Assembly: GCF_000295095.1 (NCBI RefSeq)
Contig: NZ_JH806633.1
Span: 809,536 to 873,535, forward strand
Reading direction: 5' to 3'
From: Actinomyces timonensis DSM 23838
GTDB taxonomy: Bacteria; Actinomycetota; Actinomycetes; Actinomycetales; Actinomycetaceae
DNA: 64,000 nt
Positions 1 through 9,924 of this stretch are shown here, piece by piece. The position numbers and the translations under genes were made by a program. The notes under the pieces were generated by a model. That model ran no database searches and had not been told where the DNA came from. It saw only the letters and a list, made by a program, of their open reading frames with translations. Position 1 is the first letter of the stretch; each line of letters starts with the position of its first letter.

Positions 1-1
1 C

Positions 2-988
2 GCGGCACCGGCCCCGTCGACCGCCGCCGTGGCCGCCGCTGGCTACGTCACCCCGATCGTGCGCAAGCTCGCGCGCGACAAGGGCATCGACCTCGCCCAG
101 GTCACCGGCACCGGTGTGGGTGGCCGCATCCGCAAGGAGGACGTCCTCGCCGCCGCCAAGGCCGCCGAGGAGGCCGCTGCCGCTGCTGCCGCCCAGGCGC
201 AGCCCGCCGCCGCGCCCGCGGTCGCCGCCCCGGCCGCGGCGCCGTCGGCCAAGCCCGCCGTTGACACGACGCTGCGCGGCAAGACCGAGAAGATGAGCCG
301 CCTGCGCCAGGTCATCTCCGAGCGCATGATCGACTCGCTGCAGACCTCCGCCCAGCTGACCACCGTCGTCGAGGTGGACGTCACCCGCGTTGCCGCGTTG
401 CGCGCCAAGGCGAAGGACGCGTTCCTCGCCGCAAATGGCACGAAGCTCACCTTCCTGCCCTTCTTCGTGCAGGCCGCCACCGAGGCCCTCAAGGCCCACC
501 CGAAGGTGAACGCCTCCATCAACGGCAAGGAGGTCACCTACCACGACGTCGAGCACGTCGGCATCGCCGTGGACACCCCGCGCGGCCTGCTCGTCCCCGT
601 GGTCAAGAACGCGGGCGACCTCAACATCCCGGGCCTGGCCAAGCGCATCAACGACCTGGCCGCCCGTACCCGGGACAACAAGGTCAACCCCGATGAGCTC
701 TCCGGCTCCACGTTCACGATCACGAACACGGGCTCCGGCGGCGCTCTGTTCGACACCCCGATCATCAACCAGCCCGAGGTCGCGATCCTCGGCCTGGGCA
801 CGATCGTCAAGAAGCCCCGCGTCATCAAGGACGCCGACGGCAACGAGGTCATCGCGATCCGCTCGATGTGCTACCTGGCGCTGTCCTACGACCACCGCCT
901 GGTGGACGGGGCCGACGCCGCGCGCTACCTCATGACCGTCAAGAAGCGCCTCGAGGACGGCGACTTCGCCGGCGAGCTCGGCCTGTGA
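2..988 (+). CDS. sucB: 2-oxo acid dehydrogenase E2 acyltransferase, C-terminal part
   Basis: Lipoamide acyltransferase (E2) of a pyruvate or 2-oxoglutarate dehydrogenase complex, which moves an acyl group from lipoyl-lysine to CoA. The frame is open through the left edge, so the lipoyl domain(s) and start lie outside. Visible are the E3/E1-binding domain ([15 protein letters not shown]), an Ala/Pro linker, and the catalytic domain ending in the active-site motif [14 protein letters not shown]. lipB and lipA follow after one gene on the other strand, which fits a lipoate-dependent enzyme. An E1 gene (aceE) is 36 kb away, so whether this E2 serves pyruvate, oxoglutarate or both cannot be settled here. 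The family is certain, the substrate is not. Confidence 0.93.
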   Translation, partial: AAPAPSTAAVAAAGYVTPIVRKLARDKGIDLAQVTGTGVGGRIRKEDVLAAAKAAEEAAAAAAAQAQPAAAPAVAAPAAAPSAKPAVDTTLRGKTEKMSRLRQVISERMIDSLQTSAQLTTVVEVDVTRVAALRAKAKDAFLAANGTKLTFLPFFVQAATEALKAHPKVNASINGKEVTYHDVEHVGIAVDTPRGLLVPVVKNAGDLNIPGLAKRINDLAARTRDNKVNPDELSGSTFTITNTGSGGALFDTPIINQPEVAILGLGTIVKKPRVIKDADGNEVIAIRSMCYLALSYDHRLVDGADAARYLMTVKKRLEDGDFAGELGL

Positions 989-1019
989 GCCGCTGAGAGC
1001 GCTTCGATCGCCTCATCGG

Positions 1020-1064
1020 CGACGGGGGCGGGTCCGCACGAGTGATGCGGGCCCGCCCCCGTCG
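1020..1064 (+). terminator. Hairpin terminator after E2 gene
   Basis: The arms CGACGGGGGCGGG(T)CCGCA and TGCGGG(C)CCGCCCCCGTCG pair almost perfectly over about 19 bp around a 7-nt loop. It lies 32 nt after the E2 stop codon and just before the end of the convergent kinase-like gene, so it may serve both. No clear T-run follows, as is common in high-GC actinobacteria. Confidence 0.7.
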
Positions 1065-1088
1065 CATTGCTGGACCTGCGCCGCCCGG

Positions 1089-2609
1089 TCACCCGGCCTC
1101 AAGGACCTCGGCGACGCGCCATGGTCCCGGCACGAGGACGAGAACCACCCCGCGCGCCTGTGGGGCGGGCGCCTCATGCGCGCCGTCGCCGCCCGTCCAC
1201 GTGGTGGGTCCTTGGCGCAGCGACACCCGGGCGCAACGGGCGCCCGCCCATTGCTCGGCCGGGCAGGCCTCGCCCGTTACCTCGCTCACGCCGACGACTG
1301 AGGTCGTCAAACCCGCCACCTGCTCGCCGCTGTCCTTGAGGGCGGACAGCAGGGCGGCGTCCGCGCGGGCGGCGGGCGAGCCCTCCACGGAGGTCAGGGC
1401 CAGCGCCGCGGGGTCGCCGGAGACAAGCGCGGCATCCCGCTGCCTCACCAGCCCCGTGACGATCCCTTCCAGGGTCTCCTCCCCCGCGCCCGCAGGGGCC
1501 ACCTCCCCCACGGCGGCAGGGGCGCCTGGGGCGGCGGAGGCCTCGGAGGACTCAGGGGCGGCCGCGCCGAGGGGCCGCTCCCCGGTGATAGCCCATGCCA
1601 TCACCCCGGCGGCGCCCAGCGCGAGGAGAGCACCGCTGGCCAGGAGGGCGGCGCCGAGCCGAGCCCGTGGGAGCCTCCCACGCCCTCCTGGGCCCGAGGA
1701 CCGCCGCGAGGGGACGACCCGCGTGGGCGTGCGCGCGGCCGAGCGCAGGGCCCCCGAGGCCAGGCGGGCGCCCTCGGGCAGCTCGATATCCTCCGGCCGG
1801 CCAAGCTGGGGCGCGCGGGCGGCCAGGTCCCGGGCGGCCGGGCGCATCCTCGCGTCCTCCTGGAGGGCGTCGGCGAGCAGGAAGGCTGTCTCCTCGCGCG
1901 ACTCGGGATCGGGGCCCTGGCACTCCATGACGAGGGCGGCCAGCGAGTACACGTCGGAGGCCGGCGTCGCCGCCGCCCCCGCGAGTCTCTCCGGGGCGGC
2001 GGTGCCCTGGGTTCCCATCTCCATGATGCCGCCGAGCAGGTCGATGAGCACGGGCGCCCCGGAGGAGGTGATCATGACGTTCGCCGCGGACACGTCGCCG
2101 TGGACCAGCCCCTCGTCGTGGAGGGCGGCCAGGGCGGAGCCGACGCCATCGAGGAGCGCGGCGCTCTCGCCGCTCTCCAGGCTCCCCCGGGCCCCCAGCA
2201 CGACGGCGAGATCCGCTCCGTCGATGAGATCGGTGACCACCGCCAGGCGCCCGCCACCCAGCGGCAGGAGCGCGCGGACGCGGACGATGCCGCGGTGGCG
2301 CAGCTCCCTGAGGGCGGCCAGGCGCCGCATCGCGCGCGATCCCCTCTCCGGGAGGTCGATGACCCGCACGACGACGTCGCGGTCCTCGCCGTCGACGCCC
2401 CGGAGGGGGCAGCCGTCGGCGTCGCCGGACCTGCCCAGGGCCTCACCGAGGGCGATCCCGCGCTTGGCCAGCGCGCTCCTCTCAGCCTCGGTGATGCCTC
2501 CCGGCCCTCGGCCCGCGGGGCGGCTGCCGGTTCGCTGGGCCCGTCGCCGTGGCGCGAGGCGCGCGGCGAATCGGCCCGTCGGCGCGGTGGTGGGTGATGG
2601 CGTCCTCAT
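1089..2609 (-). CDS. Degenerate Ser/Thr protein kinase-like membrane protein
   Basis: About 506 residues: an N-terminal kinase-like domain (about 50-270), one membrane helix (about 319-341), then an Ala/Gly/Pro-rich linker and an extracytoplasmic C-terminal domain. The catalytic loop reads VHGDVSAANV (170-179), keeping Asp172 and Asn177 but with Gly in place of the Arg of HRD. The DFG position reads DLLGG (190-194), APE is present (205-207), and no Gly-rich loop or clear VAIK lysine can be seen. It may be a pseudokinase or a weak kinase, comparable in layout to the MviN-linked or PknB-like actinobacterial membrane kinases. I chose the ATG at 2609; a GTG at 2630 is also in frame. It diverges from lipB. 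Confidence 0.75.
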   Translation of the reverse strand: MRTPSPTTAPTGRFAARLAPRRRAQRTGSRPAGRGPGGITEAERSALAKRGIALGEALGRSGDADGCPLRGVDGEDRDVVVRVIDLPERGSRAMRRLAALRELRHRGIVRVRALLPLGGGRLAVVTDLIDGADLAVVLGARGSLESGESAALLDGVGSALAALHDEGLVHGDVSAANVMITSSGAPVLIDLLGGIMEMGTQGTAAPERLAGAAATPASDVYSLAALVMECQGPDPESREETAFLLADALQEDARMRPAARDLAARAPQLGRPEDIELPEGARLASGALRSAARTPTRVVPSRRSSGPGGRGRLPRARLGAALLASGALLALGAAGVMAWAITGERPLGAAAPESSEASAAPGAPAAVGEVAPAGAGEETLEGIVTGLVRQRDAALVSGDPAALALTSVEGSPAARADAALLSALKDSGEQVAGLTTSVVGVSEVTGEACPAEQWAGARCARVSLRQGPTTWTGGDGAHEAPAPQARGVVLVLVPGPWRVAEVLEAG

Positions 2610-2760
2610 GGCCCCATGGTCAGCGGCCACGGAGCGGCGCGGAAGTACCCTGGAGAATCTGTGGATAACTCATCGGACGTCCGCGGGGATCGCCGCGCGC
2701 GACGGGCGCTTCCGCGCGCTGGCCCGCGAGCCCGTGGCCTACTGTGGGCCCGTGCAGCGC

Positions 2761-3486
2761 ATGACACCCGCCGGTCCGTCGGATCACATGGACCGCCTCG
2801 ACCTCGGCCTGGGTGAGCGCCTCGTGCCCTATGAGGAGGGGGCGCGCCTCCAGAACGAGATCCACTCCGCCGTCGCCTCTGGGGCCCGGCGCTCGACGAT
2901 CGTCGCGCTGGAGCACGAGCCCGTCTACACGGTGGGGCGCCGCACGCACTCCTGGGAGCGCCCCGAGGGGGACGCCGCGGGCCCGGAGCGAGTGCCCGTG
3001 GTGGACGTCGATCGCGGGGGCAAGGTCACCTGGCACGGGCCCGGCCAGCTGACCGTCTACCCGATCGTGCGGCTGGCCGAGCCCATCGACGTCATCAAGT
3101 ACGTGCGGGCGCTGGAGGCCGCGGTCATGGAGGTCTGCGCGGGCCTGGGCATCCTCACCGCGCGCGTCGAGGGGCGCTCGGGCGTGTGGGTGCCGGGCCG
3201 CCCGGACGACACCCGCGGTCCCTTCTTCCAGGCTGAGCGGAAGATCTGCGCCCTTGGGGTCCGGGTGGCGCGGGGCACCACGAAGCACGGGATCGGGCTC
3301 AACGTCAGCCCGAATCTCGAGGCCTTCGCCCTGGATCGGATCATCCCCTGCGGGATCGATGACGCCGGGGTCACCTCCATCGCCGCCGAGCTCGGGATGC
3401 CGCCGGGCGCGCTGGAGGCGGCCGCTCTGGCAGACGACGTCGCCCGCGCCCTCGATGAGCATCTCACCCCTCTGCGGGCGGATTGA
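2761..3486 (+). CDS. lipB: Octanoyltransferase LipB
   Basis: Transfers octanoyl from acyl carrier protein to lipoyl-domain lysines, the first step of lipoate synthesis. About 241 residues, the usual family length. Diagnostic motifs: [13 protein letters not shown] for the substrate pocket, the catalytic lysine in [20 protein letters not shown], and the catalytic cysteine in IIPCGI. An ATG at 2788 and a GTG at 2751 are alternative starts. It lies 97 bp before lipA on the same strand, so the two are probably co-expressed, and both supply the E2 protein just upstream. Confidence 0.95.
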   Translation: MTPAGPSDHMDRLDLGLGERLVPYEEGARLQNEIHSAVASGARRSTIVALEHEPVYTVGRRTHSWERPEGDAAGPERVPVVDVDRGGKVTWHGPGQLTVYPIVRLAEPIDVIKYVRALEAAVMEVCAGLGILTARVEGRSGVWVPGRPDDTRGPFFQAERKICALGVRVARGTTKHGIGLNVSPNLEAFALDRIIPCGIDDAGVTSIAAELGMPPGALEAAALADDVARALDEHLTPLRAD

Positions 3487-3583
3487 GCGCTGGCTGGAGA
3501 ATCACATAGGCCTTCAGTCCCATGGAGCCTCGCGGCGCCATAAACTGTGGAGGCCCGCGCGAACGCACTCAGAAGGAGAGCAC

Positions 3584-4630
3584 GTGGCTGACACGATCGC
3601 CCCCAAGGCCGCTCCCAGGACGGACACGGCTGTCGAGCCCGAGGGCCGCAGGCTGCTGCGCGTCGAGGCGCGCAACGCCGAGACGCCCATCGAGTCCAAG
3701 CCCTCGTGGCTGCGCACCAAGGCGGTCGTCTCCGAGACCTACCAGGACGTGCGCGGCCTCGTGCGCGAGAAGAACCTGCACACCGTGTGCGCGGAGGCGA
3801 ACTGCCCGAATATCTACGAGTGCTGGAACGACCGCGAGGCCACATTCCTCGTGGGCGGGGAGATCTGCACCCGGCGCTGCGATTTCTGCGATATCGCCAC
3901 GGGCCGCCCCACGGAGTACGACGTCGACGAGCCCCGGCGCGTGGCGGCCTCCATCAAGGAGATGGAACTGCGCTACGCCACGGTCACCGGGGTGGCCCGC
4001 GATGACCGCCCCGACGGCGGGGCCTGGCTCTACGCGGAGACCTGCCGCCAGATCCATGAGCTCTCGCCGGGCACCGGGGTCGAGCTGCTCATCCCCGATT
4101 TCAAGGGCGATCCCGAGGCCCTCGCCAAGGTCTACTCCTCGCGCCCGGAGGTCTTGGGCCACAACGTGGAGACCGTGCCGCGCATCCACAAGCGCATCCG
4201 GCCCGCCTTCTCCTACGAGCGCAGCCTGGAGGTCATCCGCTCCGCCTCCGAGGCGGGGCTGGTCACCAAGTCCAACCTCATCCTGGGCATGGGCGAGACC
4301 CGCGAGGAGATCGAGGAGTCGATGGCGGCGCTCGTCGAGGCGCGCTGCGACATCCTCACGATCACGCAGTACCTGCGCCCCTCCAAGCTCCACCACCCCA
4401 TCGACCGCTGGGTCAAGCCGCAGGAGTTCATCGAGCTGTCCGCCCTTGCCGAGGAGATGGGCTTCGCCGCCGTCATGAGCGGGCCGATGGTCCGCTCCTC
4501 CTACCGCGCCGGGATGCTGTGGGGCCGGGCCGTCATCAAGCGCGGCTGGGAGGTGCCCGAGCGCCTGCGCTCCCTCACCGAGCCGACGACGGCGCGCCAG
4601 GAGGCCAGCGCGCTCGTCGCCGCCTCCTAA
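3584..4630 (+). CDS. lipA: Lipoyl synthase LipA
   Basis: Radical-SAM enzyme that inserts two sulfurs into protein-bound octanoyl groups. The GTG at 3584 is preceded by a good Shine-Dalgarno (AGAAGGAGAG), giving 348 residues. Both iron-sulfur sites are visible: the auxiliary cluster motif [12 protein letters not shown] and the radical-SAM triad CTRRCDFC. The C-terminal RSSYRAG, which carries the conserved Arg-Ser-Ser-Tyr, is present. It directly follows lipB, the usual actinobacterial order. Confidence 0.97.
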   Translation: MADTIAPKAAPRTDTAVEPEGRRLLRVEARNAETPIESKPSWLRTKAVVSETYQDVRGLVREKNLHTVCAEANCPNIYECWNDREATFLVGGEICTRRCDFCDIATGRPTEYDVDEPRRVAASIKEMELRYATVTGVARDDRPDGGAWLYAETCRQIHELSPGTGVELLIPDFKGDPEALAKVYSSRPEVLGHNVETVPRIHKRIRPAFSYERSLEVIRSASEAGLVTKSNLILGMGETREEIEESMAALVEARCDILTITQYLRPSKLHHPIDRWVKPQEFIELSALAEEMGFAAVMSGPMVRSSYRAGMLWGRAVIKRGWEVPERLRSLTEPTTARQEASALVAAS

Positions 4631-4643
4631 CGCCTCACCTGGC

Positions 4644-4663
4644 GCGCGGGCACCGGCCCGCGC
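4644..4663 (+). terminator. Short GC hairpin after lipA
   Basis: GCGCGGGC/GCCCGCGC, an 8-bp perfect stem with a 4-nt loop, 13 nt after the lipA stop and 27 nt before the next start. It could attenuate rather than stop transcription into the DUF4191 gene. Confidence 0.45.
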
Positions 4664-4689
4664 CTGCGTCGTCGTCTATCCTGTCCACC

Positions 4690-5412
4690 GTGAGCACAGC
4701 CCGAAGCCCTCAGCCCAAGAAGAAGCGCCGCCTGGCCACCTACGCCCAGAACCTCAAGGACGCGTACACGATCTCGCGGCGCACCTACCCGTGGATCGGG
4801 TGGGTGCTCATCGGCACGACCGCCGCCTCGATCCTCCTGGCCATCGCCCTCGCGCTGGCCACCGGCATGGCGATCTGGTACTGGGTGATCCTGGGGCTCA
4901 TGCTCGCCTTCCTCCTCGACATGGTCCTGCTGTCGTGGACGGTGCGGCGGGCCTCCTACTCCCAGATCGAGGGCGTGCCCGGGGCCGCCAAGGCCGTCCT
5001 GGACCAGATCGGCAAGGGCTGGTACCTGGAGGAGCAGCCGGCCGCCATCAACCCCAAGACCCAGGACGTCATCTGGCGCCTGGTGGGCCGTCCCGGCATC
5101 GTGCTCGTCGTCGAGGGCCCCAAGGGCCGCACGCAGCGCCTCGTCGCCGATGAGCGGAAGAAGATCAACCGCATCCTGTCCACCGTCCCGCTCCACGTCA
5201 TCAACGTCGGCACGGATGAGGGCCAGGTGCGCCTCGGCGAGCTGTCGGGCGCGCTGCGCAAGCTGCCCACCAAGCCGACCCGCCTGACGGACTCCGAGAT
5301 CTCCCAGGTCTCCAAGCGCCTATCCTCCCTTGGGGCCAAGGGCCTGCCGATCCCCAAGGGGATCGACCCCTCCAAGGTCCGCCCGGACCGCCGGGCCCTG
5401 CGCGGCCGCTGA
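4690..5412 (+). CDS. DUF4191 membrane protein
   Basis: A 240-residue protein starting at a GTG. It has a basic N-terminus, two adjacent membrane helices (about 37-58 and 62-83), then a soluble domain containing WRLVGRPGIVLV and ERKKINRILS and ending in a basic tail. This matches the actinobacterial DUF4191 family, which is habitually found beside lipA and glnA; its function is unknown. The position between lipoate synthesis and glutamine synthetase is therefore the conserved one and says little about role. Confidence 0.85.
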   Translation: MSTARSPQPKKKRRLATYAQNLKDAYTISRRTYPWIGWVLIGTTAASILLAIALALATGMAIWYWVILGLMLAFLLDMVLLSWTVRRASYSQIEGVPGAAKAVLDQIGKGWYLEEQPAAINPKTQDVIWRLVGRPGIVLVVEGPKGRTQRLVADERKKINRILSTVPLHVINVGTDEGQVRLGELSGALRKLPTKPTRLTDSEISQVSKRLSSLGAKGLPIPKGIDPSKVRPDRRALRGR

Positions 5413-5591
5413 GACTCGCCCGGCCGCCGCGCGTCCAGGCGAGGCGGCCGATCATCGCGGCGGGACCGTCGACGGCGGCCCGCCCGAAACACCGGGGACA
5501 CACGCGCGGCACCACCGCGTCATCGTCGCCCGACTAGGCTTAATACCGGCCGCACCCGCAGCGGAACCACCAACCGTCGAGGAGCAATCGC

Positions 5592-7016
5592 ATGTTCAAG
5601 GACGCCACCGAGGCACTGGAGTACATCGAGCGGGAGGGGGTCGAGCTCGTCGATGTGCGCTTCTGCGATCTTCCAGGCGTCATGCAGCACTTCACGATCC
5701 CGGCGGGGGCGTTCAAGTCCGACGCCCTCACCGACGGCCTCATGTTCGACGGCTCCTCGATCCGCGGCTTCACCGCCATCCACGAGTCGGATATGAAGCT
5801 CATCCCGGATGTCACGACGGCGTTCCTCGATCCTTTCCGCGCGCGCAAGACGCTCATCATCAACTTCTCGATCGTCGACCCGTTCACCGATGAGGTCTTC
5901 TCGCGCGACCCCCGCTCCATCGCCACCAAGGCGGAGGACTACCTGCGCTCCACCGGCATCGCCGACACCTGCTACATCGGCGCGGAGGCCGAGTTCTACC
6001 TCTTCGACTCCGTGCGCTTCGACTCCACCCCCCAGGGCGCGTTCTACGCCGTCGACTCCGACGAGGCCTCGTGGAACTCCGGGCGCGAGGAGCCCGGCGG
6101 CAACCAGGGCTACAAGGTCGCCTTCCAGGGCGGCTACTTCCCGGTCTCCCCCACCGACCAGATGGCGGACCTGCGCGACGAGATGGTGCGGGTCTGCCAG
6201 GAGACCGGGCTGGCCATCGAGCGGGCCCACCACGAGGTGGGCACCGGCGGCCAGCAGGAGATCAACTACCGCTTCGCCTCCCTGCTCGCCGCGGGCGACG
6301 ACATGATGAAGTTCAAGTACGTCATCAAGAACGTCGCCTGGGAGGCGGGCAAGTCCGCCACCTTCATGCCCAAGCCGCTCTTCGGCGCCGCGGGCTCGGG
6401 CATGCACTGCCACCACTCCCTGTGGAAGGACGGCAAGCCCCTGTTCTTCGACGAGCGGGGCTACGGCCAGCTCTCCGACGTCGCCCGCTGGTACATCGGC
6501 GGCATCCTCGCCCACGCCCCGAGCCTGCTCGCCTTCACCAACCCGTCGGTCAACTCCTACCACCGGCTCGTCCCCGGCTTCGAGGCCCCGGTCAACCTCG
6601 TCTACTCGGCGCGCAACCGCTCGGCGTGCATCCGCATCCCCGTCACCGGCTCCTCGCCGAAGGCCAAGCGCGTGGAGTACCGGGTGCCGGACCCGTCGGC
6701 GAACCCCTACCTGTGCTTCTCCGCCGTCCTCATGGCGGGCATCGACGGCATCCGCAACCGGATCGAGCCGCGCGAGCCCATCGACAAGGACCTCTACGAG
6801 CTCGCGCCCGAGGAGTACTTCGACATCGAGAAGCTGCCCTGCACCCTCGACGCCGCGCTGGAGGCCCTGGAGGCGGACCACGACTACCTCACCGAGGGCG
6901 ACGTCTTCACGCCGGATCTCATCGAGACCTGGATCGACTACAAGCGCGCCAACGAGATCGATCCGCTGCGCGCCCGCCCGAACCCCTACGAGTTCGAGCT
7001 GTACTACAACATGTGA
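5592..7016 (+). CDS. glnA: Glutamine synthetase type I (adenylylatable)
   Basis: Makes glutamine from glutamate, ammonia and ATP; 474 residues, the length of the GSI-beta class. Start ATG with SD GAGGAGC. Catalytic motifs seen: [10 protein letters not shown] near the N-terminus, the ATP/metal-site stretch [26 protein letters not shown], and near the C-terminus [10 protein letters not shown]. Tyr402 there is the expected target of adenylylation by GlnE, whose gene lies 4 kb downstream. A strong hairpin follows, so it is probably transcribed alone. Confidence 0.97.
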   Translation: MFKDATEALEYIEREGVELVDVRFCDLPGVMQHFTIPAGAFKSDALTDGLMFDGSSIRGFTAIHESDMKLIPDVTTAFLDPFRARKTLIINFSIVDPFTDEVFSRDPRSIATKAEDYLRSTGIADTCYIGAEAEFYLFDSVRFDSTPQGAFYAVDSDEASWNSGREEPGGNQGYKVAFQGGYFPVSPTDQMADLRDEMVRVCQETGLAIERAHHEVGTGGQQEINYRFASLLAAGDDMMKFKYVIKNVAWEAGKSATFMPKPLFGAAGSGMHCHHSLWKDGKPLFFDERGYGQLSDVARWYIGGILAHAPSLLAFTNPSVNSYHRLVPGFEAPVNLVYSARNRSACIRIPVTGSSPKAKRVEYRVPDPSANPYLCFSAVLMAGIDGIRNRIEPREPIDKDLYELAPEEYFDIEKLPCTLDAALEALEADHDYLTEGDVFTPDLIETWIDYKRANEIDPLRARPNPYEFELYYNM

Positions 7017-7022
7017 GATCAA

Positions 7023-7048
7023 GGGGCGGGCGCGTGGGCGCCCGCCCC
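7023..7048 (+). terminator. Strong terminator after glnA
   Basis: GGGGCGGGCGC - GTGG - GCGCCCGCCCC: an 11-bp perfect stem with a 4-nt loop, 6 nt after the glnA stop codon, followed by TC-rich sequence. Confidence 0.8.
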
Positions 7049-7069
7049 TCGCCGTGACGCGCGCAATAC

Positions 7070-7102
7070 TCCACTCATGCAATAGATATGCATTGGAGTG
7101 GA
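7070..7102 (+). promoter_or_regulatory. Imperfect palindrome upstream of amino-acid ABC operon
   Basis: TCCACTC-ATGCA and TGCAT-TG-GAGTGGA form an inverted repeat of 7+5 bp interrupted by a 2-nt bulge, with an AT-rich centre (ATAGATA) that stands out in this high-GC context. It is 40 bp before the binding-protein start and downstream of the glnA terminator, where an operator or a promoter with operator would be expected. The regulator is not identified. Confidence 0.4.
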
Positions 7103-7141
7103 TAGAGTGGGTCACGGTCATCTACCCCGAGGAGCCGTCCC

Positions 7142-8071
7142 ATGCGCACCACCCCCACCCGGGCCTTCGCGGTCATCGCCGTGGTCGGCCTGGCCGCCGG
7201 CCTGTCGGCCTGCACGAACGCCAACGACCTCACCACCGGATCGGCCAAGGCCAAGAGCCAGGGCTACGACGTCTCGAGCATCACCAAGCAGGACGACATC
7301 GCCGCCCTCCTGCCCGAGGGCGCGCTCGGCTCTGACGGCGTGCTCGACATCGGCGCCTCCACCGACTACGCCCCCGCCGAGTTCCTCGACGCCAACGGCA
7401 AGCCGATCGGATACGACGCCGACCTCACCCAGGCCCTCGGCAAGGTCCTCGGTGTGGACGCCCAGATGCACACCGCCTCCTTCGACTCGATCATCGCCAA
7501 GGTCGGCACCGAGTACGACGCGGGCATCTCCTCGTTCTCCATCACCAATGAGCGCATGCAGAACGTCGATATGGTCCAGTACGTCGAGGTCGGAAGCCAG
7601 TTCAACGTGGCCAAGGGCAACCCCAAGGGCATCGACTCCTCCGACCACCTCAACCTGTGCGGCAAGGTCGTGGGCGTCCAGACGGGCACTGCCCAGGCCG
7701 ACGCCATGGACGCCGATTCCCAGGCCTGCGCCGCCGCCGGCCAGGCCCCCATCGACGTGCGCTCCTACGACAAGCAGGCCGAGGCCACCTCCGCGCTCGT
7801 CGGCAGCACCGTGGACGCCACCTACTCGGACTCCACCGTCGCCGGCTACGCCGTGGAGACCACGGACGGCGCCGTCGAGACCCTCGGCGAGGTGGAGGAC
7901 GCCGCGCCCCAGGGCGTGGTCCTCAAGAAGAACGCCGAGACGGCTGCCGCTATCAAGGCAGCGCTCCAGTACCTCATGGACAAGGGGATCCTCGACGAGA
8001 TCCTTCAGAGCTGGGGCGTCGAGGGCGCGGCCCTCAAGGAAGCCACCATCAACCCTGCCGTATCGGAGTGA
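7142..8071 (+). CDS. Polar amino-acid ABC transporter, substrate-binding lipoprotein
   Basis: A 309-residue solute-binding protein of the family 3 type (glutamine/glutamate/histidine class). The signal peptide MRTTPTRAFAVIAVVGLA ends in the lipobox LSAC, so Cys would be lipidated and the protein tethered outside the membrane. The core has the family's ligand-pocket features: DIGASTDYAPAEF, the dipeptide-rich GISSFSITNERM and VVGVQTGTAQ. It leads an operon with a permease and ATPase. The position between two glutamine synthetase systems suggests a nitrogen-rich amino acid such as glutamine or glutamate, but that is inference. Confidence 0.9.
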   Translation: MRTTPTRAFAVIAVVGLAAGLSACTNANDLTTGSAKAKSQGYDVSSITKQDDIAALLPEGALGSDGVLDIGASTDYAPAEFLDANGKPIGYDADLTQALGKVLGVDAQMHTASFDSIIAKVGTEYDAGISSFSITNERMQNVDMVQYVEVGSQFNVAKGNPKGIDSSDHLNLCGKVVGVQTGTAQADAMDADSQACAAAGQAPIDVRSYDKQAEATSALVGSTVDATYSDSTVAGYAVETTDGAVETLGEVEDAAPQGVVLKKNAETAAAIKAALQYLMDKGILDEILQSWGVEGAALKEATINPAVSE

Positions 8072-8076
8072 GCCAT

Positions 8077-9060
8077 ATGACGGCCGCAGAGAACAGCGCC
8101 CTGACCAGTTCCGAGAGCGACGCCGTCGTCCTCAACCACCCGCGCCCCGTGCCCAGGCCCGGGACGTGGATCAGCGCCGCCATCGTCGTCGTGCTCGGCG
8201 CGATGCTCGCGCACTCGCTGGTCACCAATGAGGCCTTCCACTGGGACCGCGTGTGGTTCTTCTTCCGGGAGGTGCACGTCGTCCGTGCCGTCGGGTGGAC
8301 GATCCTCCTCACCTTCCTCGCCATGCTCATCGGCATCCTCCTCGCGGTGACGACGGCGATCATGCGCCAGTCCACCAACCCGGTGCTGCGCGGCGTCGCC
8401 GTGGCCTACCTGTGGTTCTTCCGCGGGACGCCGATCTACACCCAGCTGGTCTTCTGGGGCGCGCTGTCCGCCCTCTACCAGCACCTGAGCCTCGGCGTGC
8501 CCTTCGGCCCCGAACTGCTCACCTTCCAGACGAACTCCGTGTTCACGCCCTTCGTGGCCGCGGTCCTGGGACTGGGCATCAACGAGGGCGCGTACCTGTC
8601 CGAGATCGTCCGCTCGGGCCTGGGCAGCGTGGACCCGGGCCAGGCCGAGGCGGCGGGCGCCCTGGGGATGAGCAAGGGGCAGATCCTGCGCCGGATCGTC
8701 CTGCCGCAGGCCATGCGCGTGATCGTCCCGCCGACGGGCAATGAGACGATCTCCATGCTCAAGACGACGTCCCTCGTCCTCGCGGTGCCCTTCACCCTGG
8801 ACCTGACCTTCGTGACGAACTCCTACGCCTCGCGCACCTACCAGACGATCCCGCTGCTCATCGTGGCGGCGCTGTGGTACATCATCATCACCTCGATCCT
8901 CATGGTGGGCCAGCACTACCTGGAGCGCTACTACGGGCGCGGATTCGACTCCTCGCGCCCGAGCGCCGGGGGCAAGCGGCGGCGCCTGTCGGCGCGCCAG
9001 CAGGCCATCCTCGACGCCCATACGATCAAGGCCGATCCCTTCATGGAGGTCACCCCGTGA
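8077..9060 (+). CDS. Polar amino-acid ABC transporter permease
   Basis: About 327 residues with an N-terminal cytoplasmic leader, one helix near 30-50, then the five-helix HisM/GlnP permease core. The EAA loop that docks the ATPase is visible as [24 protein letters not shown]. The sequence [13 protein letters not shown] is typical of amino-acid permeases (FRGTPLLVQ type). It starts 5 bp after the binding-protein stop and its stop overlaps the ATPase start (GTGA), so translation is coupled. The hydrophilic C-terminal tail of about 45 residues is longer than in most relatives. Confidence 0.93.
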   Translation: MTAAENSALTSSESDAVVLNHPRPVPRPGTWISAAIVVVLGAMLAHSLVTNEAFHWDRVWFFFREVHVVRAVGWTILLTFLAMLIGILLAVTTAIMRQSTNPVLRGVAVAYLWFFRGTPIYTQLVFWGALSALYQHLSLGVPFGPELLTFQTNSVFTPFVAAVLGLGINEGAYLSEIVRSGLGSVDPGQAEAAGALGMSKGQILRRIVLPQAMRVIVPPTGNETISMLKTTSLVLAVPFTLDLTFVTNSYASRTYQTIPLLIVAALWYIIITSILMVGQHYLERYYGRGFDSSRPSAGGKRRRLSARQQAILDAHTIKADPFMEVTP

Positions 9061-9869
9061 GCCAGTCATCCCCTCAGCAGGCCGCCCAGGCGGCGGAGCC
9101 CAAGGTCCGGATCGCCGGCCTCCACAAGTTCTTCGACGAGCTCCACGTTCTGCGCGGCGTCGACCTCACTGTCCCGGCGGGCACCGTCACGGTGCTCGTA
9201 GGCCCCTCGGGCTCGGGCAAGTCCACGCTGCTGCGCTGCATCAACGAGCTGGAGTCCATCGACGCCGGGCGCGTGTGGGTGGACGGCGAGCTCATCGGCA
9301 TGCGGGAGGTCCCCGGCCGCGATGGCACACCGGTGCTGCACGCCCTGTCGGACAAGGACCGGGCCGCGCAGCGCGCGAAGATCGGCATGGTCTTCCAGCG
9401 CTTCAACCTCTTCCCGCATATGACGGCGCTCCAGAACGTCATGGAGGCGCCCGTCCACGTGAAGAGGATGCCGAAGGAGCAGGCCCGCAAGCGCGCCGCC
9501 GAGCTGCTGGAGCGCGTGGGCCTCGCCGATCGGATGGACCACTACCCCTCCCAGCTCTCCGGCGGCCAGCAGCAGCGCGTGGCGATCGCCCGGGCGCTGG
9601 CGATGGACCCCGAGCTCATGCTCTTCGACGAGCCGACCTCCGCCCTCGACCCCGAGCTCGTCGGCGAGGTCCTGTCCGTCATGAAGGACCTGGCCCGGGA
9701 CGGCATGACGATGGTGGTCGTCACCCACGAGATGGGCTTCGCCCGCGAGGTGGGCGACCAGCTCCTCTTCATGGACGGCGGCGTCGTCGTGGAGCGGGGC
9801 GTCCCCTCCGAGGTCCTCGACCGCCCCGCCAACGAGCGCACCCGCGCCTTCCTGTCCTCGGTCCTGTAA
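9057..9869 (+). CDS. Polar amino-acid ABC transporter ATPase
   Basis: A 270-residue nucleotide-binding subunit. Walker A is GPSGSGKST, the Q-loop [12 protein letters not shown], the signature [15 protein letters not shown], Walker [13 protein letters not shown], and the switch histidine VVTHEMGFA. It matches GlnQ/HisP-type ATPases and has a short insertion after GELIGMREV (PGRDGTP region) as seen in the actinobacterial GluA-like subgroup. It begins at a GTG whose last bases overlap the permease stop, completing the three-gene operon. Confidence 0.95.
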   Translation: MSQSSPQQAAQAAEPKVRIAGLHKFFDELHVLRGVDLTVPAGTVTVLVGPSGSGKSTLLRCINELESIDAGRVWVDGELIGMREVPGRDGTPVLHALSDKDRAAQRAKIGMVFQRFNLFPHMTALQNVMEAPVHVKRMPKEQARKRAAELLERVGLADRMDHYPSQLSGGQQQRVAIARALAMDPELMLFDEPTSALDPELVGEVLSVMKDLARDGMTMVVVTHEMGFAREVGDQLLFMDGGVVVERGVPSEVLDRPANERTRAFLSSVL

Positions 9870-9924
9870 AGGATCGACGACGGCGACGGCGGTCTCGGTC
9901 GTCTCGCGCTGGCGCTCCCCCGCG

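Noticed and set aside
1042-3486. Long open frame on the + strand spanning the kinase-like gene and lipB
   Set aside because: Only its last third (LipB) has protein-like sequence; the rest is the GC-driven antisense shadow of the kinase-like gene.
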